In this document: in pieces, positions 55,196 through 64,000 of the stretch
Position numbering within the stretch: the first letter of the stretch is position 1
How the letters are laid out: the number at the start of each line of letters is the position of its first letter
Assembly (NCBI GenBank): GCA_028871345.1
Contig: JAGWNK010000010.1
Coordinates: forward strand, 1-64,000
Reading direction: 5' to 3'
From: Alphaproteobacteria bacterium
GTDB lineage: Bacteria; Pseudomonadota; Alphaproteobacteria; Micropepsales; Micropepsaceae
Length of the DNA: 64,000 bases
Translations under genes and position numbers: made by a program
Notes under the pieces: generated by a model
The model's input: only the letters and a program-made list of their open reading frames with translations
Database searches by the model: none
Told to the model about the DNA's origin: nothing

Positions 55196-56491
55196 ATGGA
55201 TGCCTCGGTTCTCCTCGACGTGCACGGCGTGCGCCGGACCTTCCCGCGGCCCGGCGGCGACGAGCTGCTGGTTCTCGACGGCGTCGACCTCAGCCTGAAG
55301 GAAGGCGAGATCGTGGGCCTGCTCGGCCGCTCGGGCTCGGGCAAATCGACGCTGCTGCGGCTGATCGCGGGGCTGGCCAGGCCGCAGGGCGGCTCGCTCA
55401 GCTATCTGGGCCAGCCCATCGACGGACCGGCGTCGGGCATCGCCATGGTGTTCCAGGGCTTCGCCCTCTTTCCCTGGTTGACGGTGCTCGAGAACGTCCA
55501 GCTGGGGCTCGAGGCGCTGGGCCTTCCCGAAAAGGAGATCCGCACGCGCGCCCTGGCGGCGATCGACCTGATCGGACTCGACGGCTACGAAAGCGCCTAT
55601 CCGCGCGAGCTGTCGGGCGGCATGCGCCAGCGCGTCGGTTTCGCGCGCTCCCTCGTCGTGCATCCCAACATCCTCCTGATGGACGAGCCGTTCTCGGCGC
55701 TCGACGTCCTGACCGCCGAGAATCTGCGCACCGACCTGATCGAGCTGTGGATGCAGGCCAAGCTGCCGATCAAGGGCATCATCCTGGTCACCCACAACAT
55801 CGAGGAGGCGGTGCAGATGTGCGACCGCGTCCTGTTGTTCTCCTCCAATCCCGGCCGCGTCACCTCGGAAATCGTCATCGACGCGCCGCGGCCGCGGGAG
55901 CGCACCGATCCGCGCTTCGAGGATTATGTCGACCAGATCTACGTGGCGATGACGGCGCGCCGCGTCGAGCGCCAGCGCCAGGCCCCGCCCACCGGCTCCG
56001 CCCCGGTGCAGCAGCTCACCCATGTCTCGTCCTCCACCATCGCCGGCCTGATCGAGGCGGTGGCGGCGCCGCCCTACAACGGCAAGGCCGACCTGCCCGA
56101 CATCGCCAGCGACCTGCAGCTCGAGATCGACGACCTGTTCCCCGTCACCGAGGCGCTGCAGCTCTTGCGCCTGGGCGACATCGAAGGCGGCGACATCAAG
56201 CTCACCCACATGGGCAAGCGCTTCGCCGACGCCGACACCAACGAGCGCAAGGAGATCTTCTCGCGCTCCCTGCAGAGCTACGTGCCGTTCGCCACCCATA
56301 TCCGCCGGGTGCTCGACGAGCGCGCCAACCATGCCGCGCCGCGCCGGCGCTTCATCGACGAGCTCGAAGACCACATGGCCGAGGACGCCGCCGAGGAGAC
56401 GCTGCGCGCCATCATCAGCTGGGCGCGGTTCGCCGAGCTGTTCTCCTACGACAAGGAGAGCGAGATGTTCAGCCTGGAGAACCCGACCTAG
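55196..56491 (+). CDS. ABC transporter ATPase with C-terminal AAA-associated domain (NitT/TauT-like)
   Basis: A 431-aa protein. The N-terminal ATPase has Walker A GRSGSGKST, Q-loop FQGFALFPW, signature LSGGMRQRV, Walker B ILLMDEPFSALD and the switch His in VTHNIEEA. From about residue 275 there is an extra domain of 155 residues (AAPPYNGKADLPDIASDLQLEIDDLFPVTEAL...) of the kind called AAA-associated C-terminal domain, found in such nitrate/sulfonate-type ATPases and of unknown role. It forms a two-gene operon with the fused permease. Confidence 0.9.
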   Translation: MDASVLLDVHGVRRTFPRPGGDELLVLDGVDLSLKEGEIVGLLGRSGSGKSTLLRLIAGLARPQGGSLSYLGQPIDGPASGIAMVFQGFALFPWLTVLENVQLGLEALGLPEKEIRTRALAAIDLIGLDGYESAYPRELSGGMRQRVGFARSLVVHPNILLMDEPFSALDVLTAENLRTDLIELWMQAKLPIKGIILVTHNIEEAVQMCDRVLLFSSNPGRVTSEIVIDAPRPRERTDPRFEDYVDQIYVAMTARRVERQRQAPPTGSAPVQQLTHVSSSTIAGLIEAVAAPPYNGKADLPDIASDLQLEIDDLFPVTEALQLLRLGDIEGGDIKLTHMGKRFADADTNERKEIFSRSLQSYVPFATHIRRVLDERANHAAPRRRFIDELEDHMAEDAAEETLRAIISWARFAELFSYDKESEMFSLENPT

Positions 56492-56536
56492 GCGACCTGG
56501 CAGCCAGGCGGCGGCCGAAGCAAAGGCAGACGCACC

Positions 56537-57145
56537 GTGATCTTCCGCCTACGCGCGCACCAGACCTGGCCTTTGGCGTTCCTGATCGCCGCCGCCGTCG
56601 TGTCGTTCGTGTGGCTCGACCTGCCGCTGGCGCGCTGGACCGCGGGCAATATCGGCCGGATGAACGCCTTGGGCACCGGCCTGGCGAGCCCGATCCTTCT
56701 GTCGATCGAGGCGGCGACGGCCTTGACCTTGATCGTCGTGCGCCTGGCGCGCGGCCACCTCTCCCGCTGGAACGAAGCCGTGGCGCTGGCGAGCCTGACC
56801 TCCATCTGCGCCTATGCGGTCAACGAGAATGTCCTCAAGCTGATTTTCGGCGTTCCCAATCCGCAAAGCGTGCTCATGGGCGCCTCTCATGCGCTCCACC
56901 TGATGGCGGGCGGCCCCACCAGCAGCTTCCCGTCCGGCCACATGGTCCTCGCCAGCGCCTTCGCCGGCGTGCTGATGAACCTGCAGCCCCGCATCGCTTG
57001 GCCTCTGTGGGCCTTGCTCGCTTTCGGCATCCTTCTGCTGGTCTGGGGCGACTGGCATTTCGCCAGCGATGCGTTCGCCGGGACGTTCGCCGGGCTCGCG
57101 GCCGGCTTCCTGGCCGGCGAGGTGTGGCAGGCCCATGCGGATTAG
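56537..57145 (+). CDS. PAP2-superfamily membrane protein with degenerate active site
   Basis: A 202-aa protein with about five membrane helices. It has the PAP2 motif 2, SSFPSGHM, and the His-x3-Asp of motif 3 in WGDWHFASD. Motif 1 reads KLIFGVPNP in place of Kx6RP, and the Ser-Arg of motif 3 is replaced by Leu-Leu. Two catalytic Arg are therefore missing, so lipid-phosphatase activity is uncertain. The start is a GTG at 56537, 45 bases after the ABC ATPase on the same strand. Confidence 0.75.
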   Translation: MIFRLRAHQTWPLAFLIAAAVVSFVWLDLPLARWTAGNIGRMNALGTGLASPILLSIEAATALTLIVVRLARGHLSRWNEAVALASLTSICAYAVNENVLKLIFGVPNPQSVLMGASHALHLMAGGPTSSFPSGHMVLASAFAGVLMNLQPRIAWPLWALLAFGILLLVWGDWHFASDAFAGTFAGLAAGFLAGEVWQAHAD

Positions 57146-57151
57146 TTCCCG

Positions 57152-57916
57152 CTATTGCGGTACGTTGGGCAGCGGCGCCTGAGAGATCAGTTTGAAGTCC
57201 GCGGTCGAGAAGGTCGCCGCAGTGGCAGAGCGCCCGTTCTCGAACACGATCAGAAGTCTGTCGCTGCCGATCTGGTGGAGCGTCAGGATGGTATCCGCCG
57301 TGAGAAGCAGAATGGGCTGACCGCCGGCTCGATAGGCATACAACGAGACACGGTCGTTGCCGTCGAGTTGCCCGTCACCGTTCGTGTCCTTGTCGACGAC
57401 GCTCAGCAAGAGGCCCGTTACCGGCGGCATCTGCGCCCCCGAAAAGATGGGCGCCTGGGGTTCCGTCGCGTAGAGCGCCTCTTCCGTCACGATCAAGTGC
57501 TGATAGCCCCGGAACATCCACCGGCTCGCACCTGTGTCGCCGTCGATGATAAGGAGATTGACCGCGCCCACGCCTTGCTTGTCGCCGGCGATCCTGACCT
57601 GGTCCTGCAAACCATAAACTTTCGGCGGGCCGGCCCAGCGCTTGAGCGGAACGAGGCGCTCATGCCTGCCCGCCCCTTGCAGCGTGACGTCGCCGATACT
57701 GTAGTCGTCCGCCTCGAGCCGGTAGGTGAAGTCCTTTTCCGCCGCTTTCGGAACAGGGGCGAAGTTTCCTTGAGGCCACCACCACGTGCCGTAGTCGCGA
57801 TGAAACTGCGACCACAGCCCATGACCCGCAGCCACGGCGCCCGCGAGCGCCACCACCGCCAGCGCCAACGCGTTGAATCGCCAGATGAAACGAAAGAATC
57901 GGTTGTCGTCGGACAT
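57152..57916 (-). CDS. One-helix membrane protein of unknown function, paralogue A
   Basis: Not recognised as a named family. A 254-aa protein with a short cytoplasmic N-terminus (MSDDNRFFRFIWRFNAL), one membrane helix and a probably periplasmic beta-rich domain with blocks such as NLLIIDGDTGASRWMFRGYQHLI, VTGLLLSVVDKDTNGDGQLDGNDRVSLYAYR and ATFSTADFKLISQAPLPNVPQ. The DKDTNGDGQLDGND segment looks like a calcium-binding dockerin/EF-hand-like loop. It shares sequence and layout with the gene at 58663-59313. GGAGGGG lies upstream of the ATG at 57916. Confidence 0.75.
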   Translation of the reverse strand: MSDDNRFFRFIWRFNALALAVVALAGAVAAGHGLWSQFHRDYGTWWWPQGNFAPVPKAAEKDFTYRLEADDYSIGDVTLQGAGRHERLVPLKRWAGPPKVYGLQDQVRIAGDKQGVGAVNLLIIDGDTGASRWMFRGYQHLIVTEEALYATEPQAPIFSGAQMPPVTGLLLSVVDKDTNGDGQLDGNDRVSLYAYRAGGQPILLLTADTILTLHQIGSDRLLIVFENGRSATAATFSTADFKLISQAPLPNVPQ

Positions 57917-58184
57917 GCGCCCCTCCCACCTGAATCTCTGACGCGTCATGGCGCCACGAATTCGTGGCGCTTCCGTGTCGATGCAAATGCCGGGATGTAG
58001 CGGAAATGGCGATGGCAGCGGCAGGCTTCAAGGGGTGGGCGAAAATAATCTTTGAACATTGGAATTGCTCCGCATCGTTCTTCGAAGCCGTGAACGCACA
58101 GGGATTTGCCGCGCGGCGATAGGGGCGATGAGCGCCGCGTGCTATGATTGCGGCCTCTGCAATTCAGTCTCATTGGGGGGACGA

Positions 58185-58655
58185 ATGGGCAAAAATATTT
58201 TCACCACCATCGCGATCCTTGCCGGCATCACCCTGGCGCTCGGCGGCTGCGACGACAAGCACAAGAGCGAGACCAGGACCGAGGACGGCCACGCCACGAT
58301 CACCTTCGGCAACACCAAGGTCCAGGTCGCCGACGACCATGCTTCGGGCGTGACCCTGCCCGCCAACATGCCGGCCTATGCCGCCGTCTATCCCGGCGCC
58401 GACGTGCGCGCTGTGGTGACCACCAACGACGCCTCGATGACCGCGATGATCACCTATGCCACGACGGCCAAGCCGGGCGACGTGCTCGCCTTCCACAAGA
58501 AGAACGCCGCCGCGGCGGGGCTCGACATGAGCCAGGACGTGCAGCTGGGCGGCGTCTGGCACTTTGCGGCCCAGAAGAAGAGCGGCGACGCCAACCTCAC
58601 GGTCACCATCGTGGCGGAGAACGGCCGCTATTCGGTGCAGGAAACCTACAAGTAA
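58185..58655 (+). CDS. Small lipoprotein of unknown function
   Basis: A 156-aa protein with a lipoprotein signal (TTIAILAGITLALGGC). The domain after it contains VTLPANMPAYAAVYPGADVRAVVTTNDASMTAMITYAT and KPGDVLAFHKKNAAAAGL, a pattern seen in small uncharacterised lipoproteins whose fold pairs a strand with a following helix. GGGGGGA lies 3 bases before the ATG. It sits on the opposite strand between two paralogous one-helix proteins, 7 bases from the stop of paralogue B. Confidence 0.8.
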   Translation: MGKNIFTTIAILAGITLALGGCDDKHKSETRTEDGHATITFGNTKVQVADDHASGVTLPANMPAYAAVYPGADVRAVVTTNDASMTAMITYATTAKPGDVLAFHKKNAAAAGLDMSQDVQLGGVWHFAAQKKSGDANLTVTIVAENGRYSVQETYK

Positions 58656-58662
58656 CGCAACC

Positions 58663-59313
58663 TCACGGCAGGTCGGGCACCGGGCTCTTCGAAATCATCT
58701 TGAAATCGACGAGCGAGAAGGTCTCGGCCGAGGTCTTGCCGTCGTCGCGGAAGACCACGAGATAGCGGTCGAGGCCCACCTGCTGCGCCGCCATGATGCT
58801 TTCGGCGGTGAAGAAGCGCACCGCCGGGCCGCCGCCGACGCGGTAGCAGTAGAGCGATTCCTGGGTGCCGTCGTTCTTGATCCGCTCCGACACCGTCAGC
58901 ACCAGGCCGATGACGGGCGCCATGGGGCCGTCGTCGCGCAGCGGATCGGTGGAGAGGATGGTCTGGTCGTTGCCGCGGAACATCCAGTGGCTGGAGGCGG
59001 TCTGGCCGTCGACCACCAGCAGATTGACGTCGCTGCCCGCCGCGTCGGGCGAGCGCGGATCGCCGGTCCAGCGCTGCAGGACGAAAAGCTTTTCGCGCCT
59101 GTCGCCCAGCACGATGGCGTTGCGCGCCAAGCGATAGCTGACGCCGTGCGCCCCCGACAGCGGCGCGAAGCCGGCAGCGGTGGGTCCCTGCGGGCCGCGC
59201 AGCGCAGAGAAGACGGCCGCCAGCAGCATGCCCAGCATCGCCAGCCCGAGCACGGCGATCACAACGGCGTTGATCCGCCACAGATAGCGGAAATATTTGT
59301 CGACCGGGCGCAC
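58663..59313 (-). CDS. One-helix membrane protein of unknown function, paralogue B
   Basis: A 216-aa protein: short N-terminus (DKYFRYLWRINAV), one helix, then the same domain as paralogue A. Matching blocks are NLLVVDGQTASSHWMFRGNDQTI, VIGLVLTVSERIKNDGTQESLYCYR and TFSLVDFKMISKSPVPDLP. It lacks the Asp-rich calcium-like loop of paralogue A. The start is a GTG at 59313 with GGGGAG 6-7 bases upstream. Function unknown; the shared SHWMFRG/SRWMFRG core may mark the family. Confidence 0.75.
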   Translation of the reverse strand: MRPVDKYFRYLWRINAVVIAVLGLAMLGMLLAAVFSALRGPQGPTAAGFAPLSGAHGVSYRLARNAIVLGDRREKLFVLQRWTGDPRSPDAAGSDVNLLVVDGQTASSHWMFRGNDQTILSTDPLRDDGPMAPVIGLVLTVSERIKNDGTQESLYCYRVGGGPAVRFFTAESIMAAQQVGLDRYLVVFRDDGKTSAETFSLVDFKMISKSPVPDLP

Positions 59314-59424
59314 TGATGCTCCCCACAGCGGCGTGCGGGGGAAGTGTGTCCCTGCGGGGGGAGATTGGCAATCGGCGGACGGACGGCCGTTTCCTCCGCC
59401 GTTTACGCCCGATGATGTTCCTCG

Positions 59425-59542
59425 CCCTGAAAGGGGGAGGTTGGTTTCCGAAGCTTGCGCAGCAAGCGGAGGAAAGCGGGCGGGGGTCAGCGGCCTGACC
59501 CCTCTCCAAAACGCTGCGCGTTTCGTCCCTCCCCTTTCAGGG
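59425..59542. repeat. Palindromic intergenic repeat, element 1
   Basis: A 118-base element with an outer inverted repeat (CCCTGAAAGGGGGAGG / CCTCCCCTTTCAGGG) enclosing three hairpins: GCTTGC-GCA-GCAAGC, GGGGTCAG-CGGC-CTGACCCC and AACGC-TGC-GCGTT. The cloverleaf-like layout resembles the mobile palindromic units scattered in alphaproteobacterial genomes. It lies just downstream of ilvC. Confidence 0.8.
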
Positions 59543-59551
59543 CAGGGAAAG

Positions 59552-60740
<1,189 letters not shown>

Positions 60741-60840
60741 TGGATGGCCTTTGCAGGCGCGCTCATTCGTATCTGCGTAATCCGCTCTTGCTCCTGTCTG
60801 ACTGGCCGGGTCAAGCCCGGCTGTGATGGTAAGAATATTA

Positions 60841-60962
60841 CCTCCCCTTTGTGGGGAGGTCGGAGAGCGAAGCGATCCGGGTGGGGGGCGGTGCCAAACG
60901 GAAATGTCGGCCCCCCACCCCAATTCGCTGCGCGAATTGGACCTCCCCACGAGGGGGAGGTT
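60841..60962. repeat. Palindromic intergenic repeat, element 2
   Basis: A 122-base element with the same architecture as element 1. Outer hairpin-forming ends are CCTCCCCTTTGTGGGGAGG and CCTCCCCACGAGGGGGAGG. Inside are a CGGA-...-TCCG hairpin, a GGGTGGGGGGC / GCCCCCCACCC stem and AATTCG-CTG-CGCGAATT. It ends 8 bases from the ilvN stop codon. Confidence 0.8.
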
Positions 60963-60970
60963 AAGGGAAG

Positions 60971-61489
60971 TCACATCGGGTCCGGTCCGCGCGAGATGGC
61001 GACGACGCCGGTGCGCGAGACTTCCACCAGGCCCAAAGGGCGCATCAGGTCGATGAAGCTCTCGATCTTGGCCGGCGCGCCGGTGATCTCGAAAACGAAA
61101 CTCGTGTGCGTCGTGTCGACCGGGCGCGCCCGGAAGGCCTCGGCCATGCGCAGCGCCTCCACCCGCTTCTCGCCGGTGCCCGTGACCTTCACCAGCGCCA
61201 TCTCGCGCTCGATGGAGGGCTTGTCGATGGTCCAGTCCACCACCCGCTGCACCGGCACCAGGCGGCCGAGCTGGGCGCGGATCTGCTCGAGCACTTCGAG
61301 CGTGCCCGAGGTGACGATGGTGATGCGCGAGGTGTGGGCCTCGGCGTCGACCTCGGCCACGGTCAGCGACTCGATATTGTAGCCGCGCCCCGAGAACAGG
61401 CCGACGACGCGGGCGAGAACGCCGGCCTCGTTGTCGACCAGGACGGCGAAGGTGTGGCGTTCGATGCGGTTCATCTGCGTTTCAGCCAT
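60971..61489 (-). CDS. ilvN: Acetolactate synthase small (regulatory) subunit
   Basis: A 172-aa ACT-domain protein (HTFAVLVDNEAGVLARVVGLFSGRGYNIESLTV) with a C-terminal second domain, the IlvH/IlvN type of about 160-175 aa. It activates the catalytic subunit IlvB and confers valine feedback inhibition. Its ATG at 61489 lies inside the end of the DUF6881 gene (19-base overlap), so its translation depends on that gene. Confidence 0.96.
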   Translation of the reverse strand: MAETQMNRIERHTFAVLVDNEAGVLARVVGLFSGRGYNIESLTVAEVDAEAHTSRITIVTSGTLEVLEQIRAQLGRLVPVQRVVDWTIDKPSIEREMALVKVTGTGEKRVEALRMAEAFRARPVDTTHTSFVFEITGAPAKIESFIDLMRPLGLVEVSRTGVVAISRGPDPM

Positions 61490-61743
61490 ATTCTCTGAAA
61501 TTCTTCGACGGGTATTTCCTTCACCTCGTATTCCGGCTGCGCCGCGATCTCCTTGAGGGACGGCACGGGCATGACGCCGAGGCTGGTGCCGCCGGCCTCT
61601 TCGTCACCGTCGGCAAAGCCCTTGCGGCCGTCCTTGTAGATCTCGACCTTGCGCCGCTCGTAGGAATCGTCGCCGATCTCGCTGTAGATCTGGACCGGCG
61701 CGCCCGGATCCTTGTGTTTCCATTTTACGTGGAGGTACCGCAT
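61471..61743 (-). CDS. DUF6881 family protein
   Basis: A 90-aa protein, MRYLHVKWKHKDPGAPVQIYSEI...RKVEIYKDGRKGFAD...GGTSLGVMPVPSLKEIA. The pattern is that of DUF6881, small cytoplasmic proteins of unknown role sometimes linked to toxin/immunity loci. I chose the ATG at 61743 (AAGG 6 bases upstream); an ATG two codons earlier leaves no spacing. It lies between ilvB and ilvN and overlaps ilvN. Confidence 0.72.
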   Translation of the reverse strand: MRYLHVKWKHKDPGAPVQIYSEIGDDSYERRKVEIYKDGRKGFADGDEEAGGTSLGVMPVPSLKEIAAQPEYEVKEIPVEEFQRIWLKRR

Positions 61744-61752
61744 TCTCATCCT

Positions 61753-61830
61753 TAACCCCTCACCCGGTTTGCCGAAGCACTTACCGCGCAAGTGCAAGCC
61801 AAACCGCCCTCCCCCGCAAGGGGAGAGGAG
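61753..61830. repeat. Palindromic intergenic repeat, element 3 (diverged)
   Basis: A roughly 78-base element between ilvB and the DUF6881 gene, with outer CCCCTC / GAGGAG-like ends, nested CGGTTTG / CAAACCG and GCACTT / AAGTGC stems, and a final CTCCCCCGCAAGGGGAG hairpin. It is less symmetrical than elements 1 and 2 but looks like the same class. Confidence 0.6.
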
Positions 61831-61835
61831 ATTTT

Positions 61836-63620
<1,785 letters not shown>

Positions 63621-63648
63621 CGGGACGTCGTCCTTCTTCATGTGCCAG

Positions 63649-63676
63649 AAAAGCGAAAGGGGCGTCGCCGCCCCTT
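63649..63676 (-). terminator. Attenuator terminator of the ilv operon
   Basis: On the minus strand AAGGGGCG-GCGA-CGCCCCTT is followed by TCGCTTTTC. It sits between the ilv leader peptide and ilvB. A large upstream stem (TTCGCAGGCCGC with GCGGCCTGATGCGAA) covers the leader codons and can compete with other pairings, as expected for attenuation. Confidence 0.75.
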
Positions 63677-63708
63677 GTTCGCATCAGGCCGCCTTGCCGG
63701 AGCCGGAG

Positions 63709-63759
63709 TTATCCCGGTCCAGAGTGCGGCCTGCGAATTACTACGAGTGTCGTTTTCAA
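63709..63759 (-). CDS. ilv leader peptide
   Basis: A 16-aa leader, MKTTLVVIRRPHSGPG, starting with TTG at 63759 and preceded 7 bases upstream by AAGGG. It contains the consecutive regulatory codons Leu-Val-Val-Ile (CTC GTA GTA ATT), placed at the start of a long stem. It lies between a good promoter and a terminator hairpin upstream of ilvB. Starvation for branched-chain amino acids should stall the ribosome here and allow readthrough. It is too short for the ORF track. Confidence 0.82.
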   Translation of the reverse strand: MKTTLVVIRRPHSGPG

Positions 63760-63785
63760 AGCGTCGCCCTTGCTGAGAGGCCGGC

Positions 63786-63814
63786 AAATTACGGATGCGA
63801 TGCCGGATCGTCAA
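63786..63814 (-). promoter_or_regulatory. sigma70-type promoter of the ilv operon
   Basis: On the minus strand TTGACG and TAATTT are separated by 17 bases, close to the housekeeping consensus. Transcription would start about 20 bases before the ilv leader peptide. The -35 box lies 6 bases after the miaA stop codon. Confidence 0.75.
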
Positions 63815-63820
63815 GAAACT

Positions 63821-64000
63821 TCATGAGAAAACTTGTCGCATAGAAGTAATAAAATTTCCGTTATCGTCCGGCTGGAGCCAGGCCCAGTCGGCCATCCGAT
63901 TGCGGAACCAGGTGGTCTGGCGCTTGGCGAACTGACGCGTGGCGGTGACCGCGGCCGAGACGGCGTCGGCCTCGGTCATGACGCCGGCGTCGAGCGCCCA
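63821..64000 (-). CDS. miaA: MiaA, tRNA dimethylallyltransferase (3' end only)
   Basis: The last 59 codons of a gene that continues beyond the window. The fragment contains TATRQFAKRQTTWFRNRM, matching the conserved ATRQYAKRQxTWFR block near the MiaA C-terminus. MiaA adds a dimethylallyl group to A37 of tRNAs reading UNN codons. It is upstream of, and on the same strand as, the ilv operon. Confidence 0.88.
   Translation of the reverse strand, partial: WALDAGVMTEADAVSAAVTATRQFAKRQTTWFRNRMADWAWLQPDDNGNFITSMRQVFS

Overview
The window is a high-GC chromosomal segment that reads as an alphaproteobacterium. The evidence is the gene content: a rodA-mrdA-mreD-mreC-mreB block next to leuA, a TonB-dependent receptor of the Xanthomonas/Caulobacter carbohydrate type, FCD-domain GntR regulators, NodT-type outer-membrane lipoproteins, and cloverleaf-like palindromic intergenic repeats. 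A free-living, plant-polymer-degrading genus of the Caulobacterales/Micropepsales kind would fit, but the genus cannot be fixed from this sequence alone.

Region 1 (1-10.5 kb): an uptake [NiFe]-hydrogenase operon on the minus strand, in the order small subunit (hybO), ferredoxin hybA, NrfD-like hybB, large subunit hybC, protease hybD, hypC/hupF, hybE/hupJ, hupK, hypA and hypB (cut by the window edge). It is preceded by an FNR-like regulator and a NiCoT nickel permease, so one block holds catalysis, maturation, nickel import and probable oxygen-responsive control. Region 2 (10.5-18.4 kb): a two-component system divergent from a tripartite RND efflux operon that ends in a small GDCCVxC-domain protein. 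Region 3 (18.8-38.2 kb): a carbohydrate-utilisation locus with GH39, two GH42 enzymes, a TonB receptor, a TPR-sulfotransferase, a secreted Cys-repeat protein, two paralogous histidine kinase/LytTR pairs and two FadR-type regulators. Its right edge is marked by an insertion-sequence relic lying inside a broken kdpFA operon. Region 4 (38.7-45 kb): a DUF2946 protein and a second RND pump of the heavy-metal (CzcA-like) type. Region 5 (45.3-53.1 kb): tRNA-Lys(CTT), the cell-shape operon mreBCD-mrdA-rodA, and leuA with a Leu-rich leader ORF. Region 6 (53.4-59.3 kb): a duplicated-permease ABC transporter without a binding protein, a degenerate PAP2 protein, and two paralogous one-helix proteins flanking a lipoprotein. 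Region 7 (59.4-64 kb): ilvB-DUF6881-ilvN-(small membrane protein)-ilvC behind a promoter and an Ile/Val/Leu attenuator, then the 3' end of miaA.

Features missing from the ORF track but supported here are the hypB 5' end, the 29-aa kdpF, the first codons of kdpA, a transposase N-terminal relic, the leu and ilv leader peptides, the miaA 3' end and the tRNA. No CRISPR array, prophage or rRNA was seen. The most unusual parts are the duplicated regulatory set in the carbohydrate locus, the kdp/IS scar, the DUF6881 gene embedded between the acetolactate synthase subunits, and the paralogous one-helix pair around a lipoprotein.
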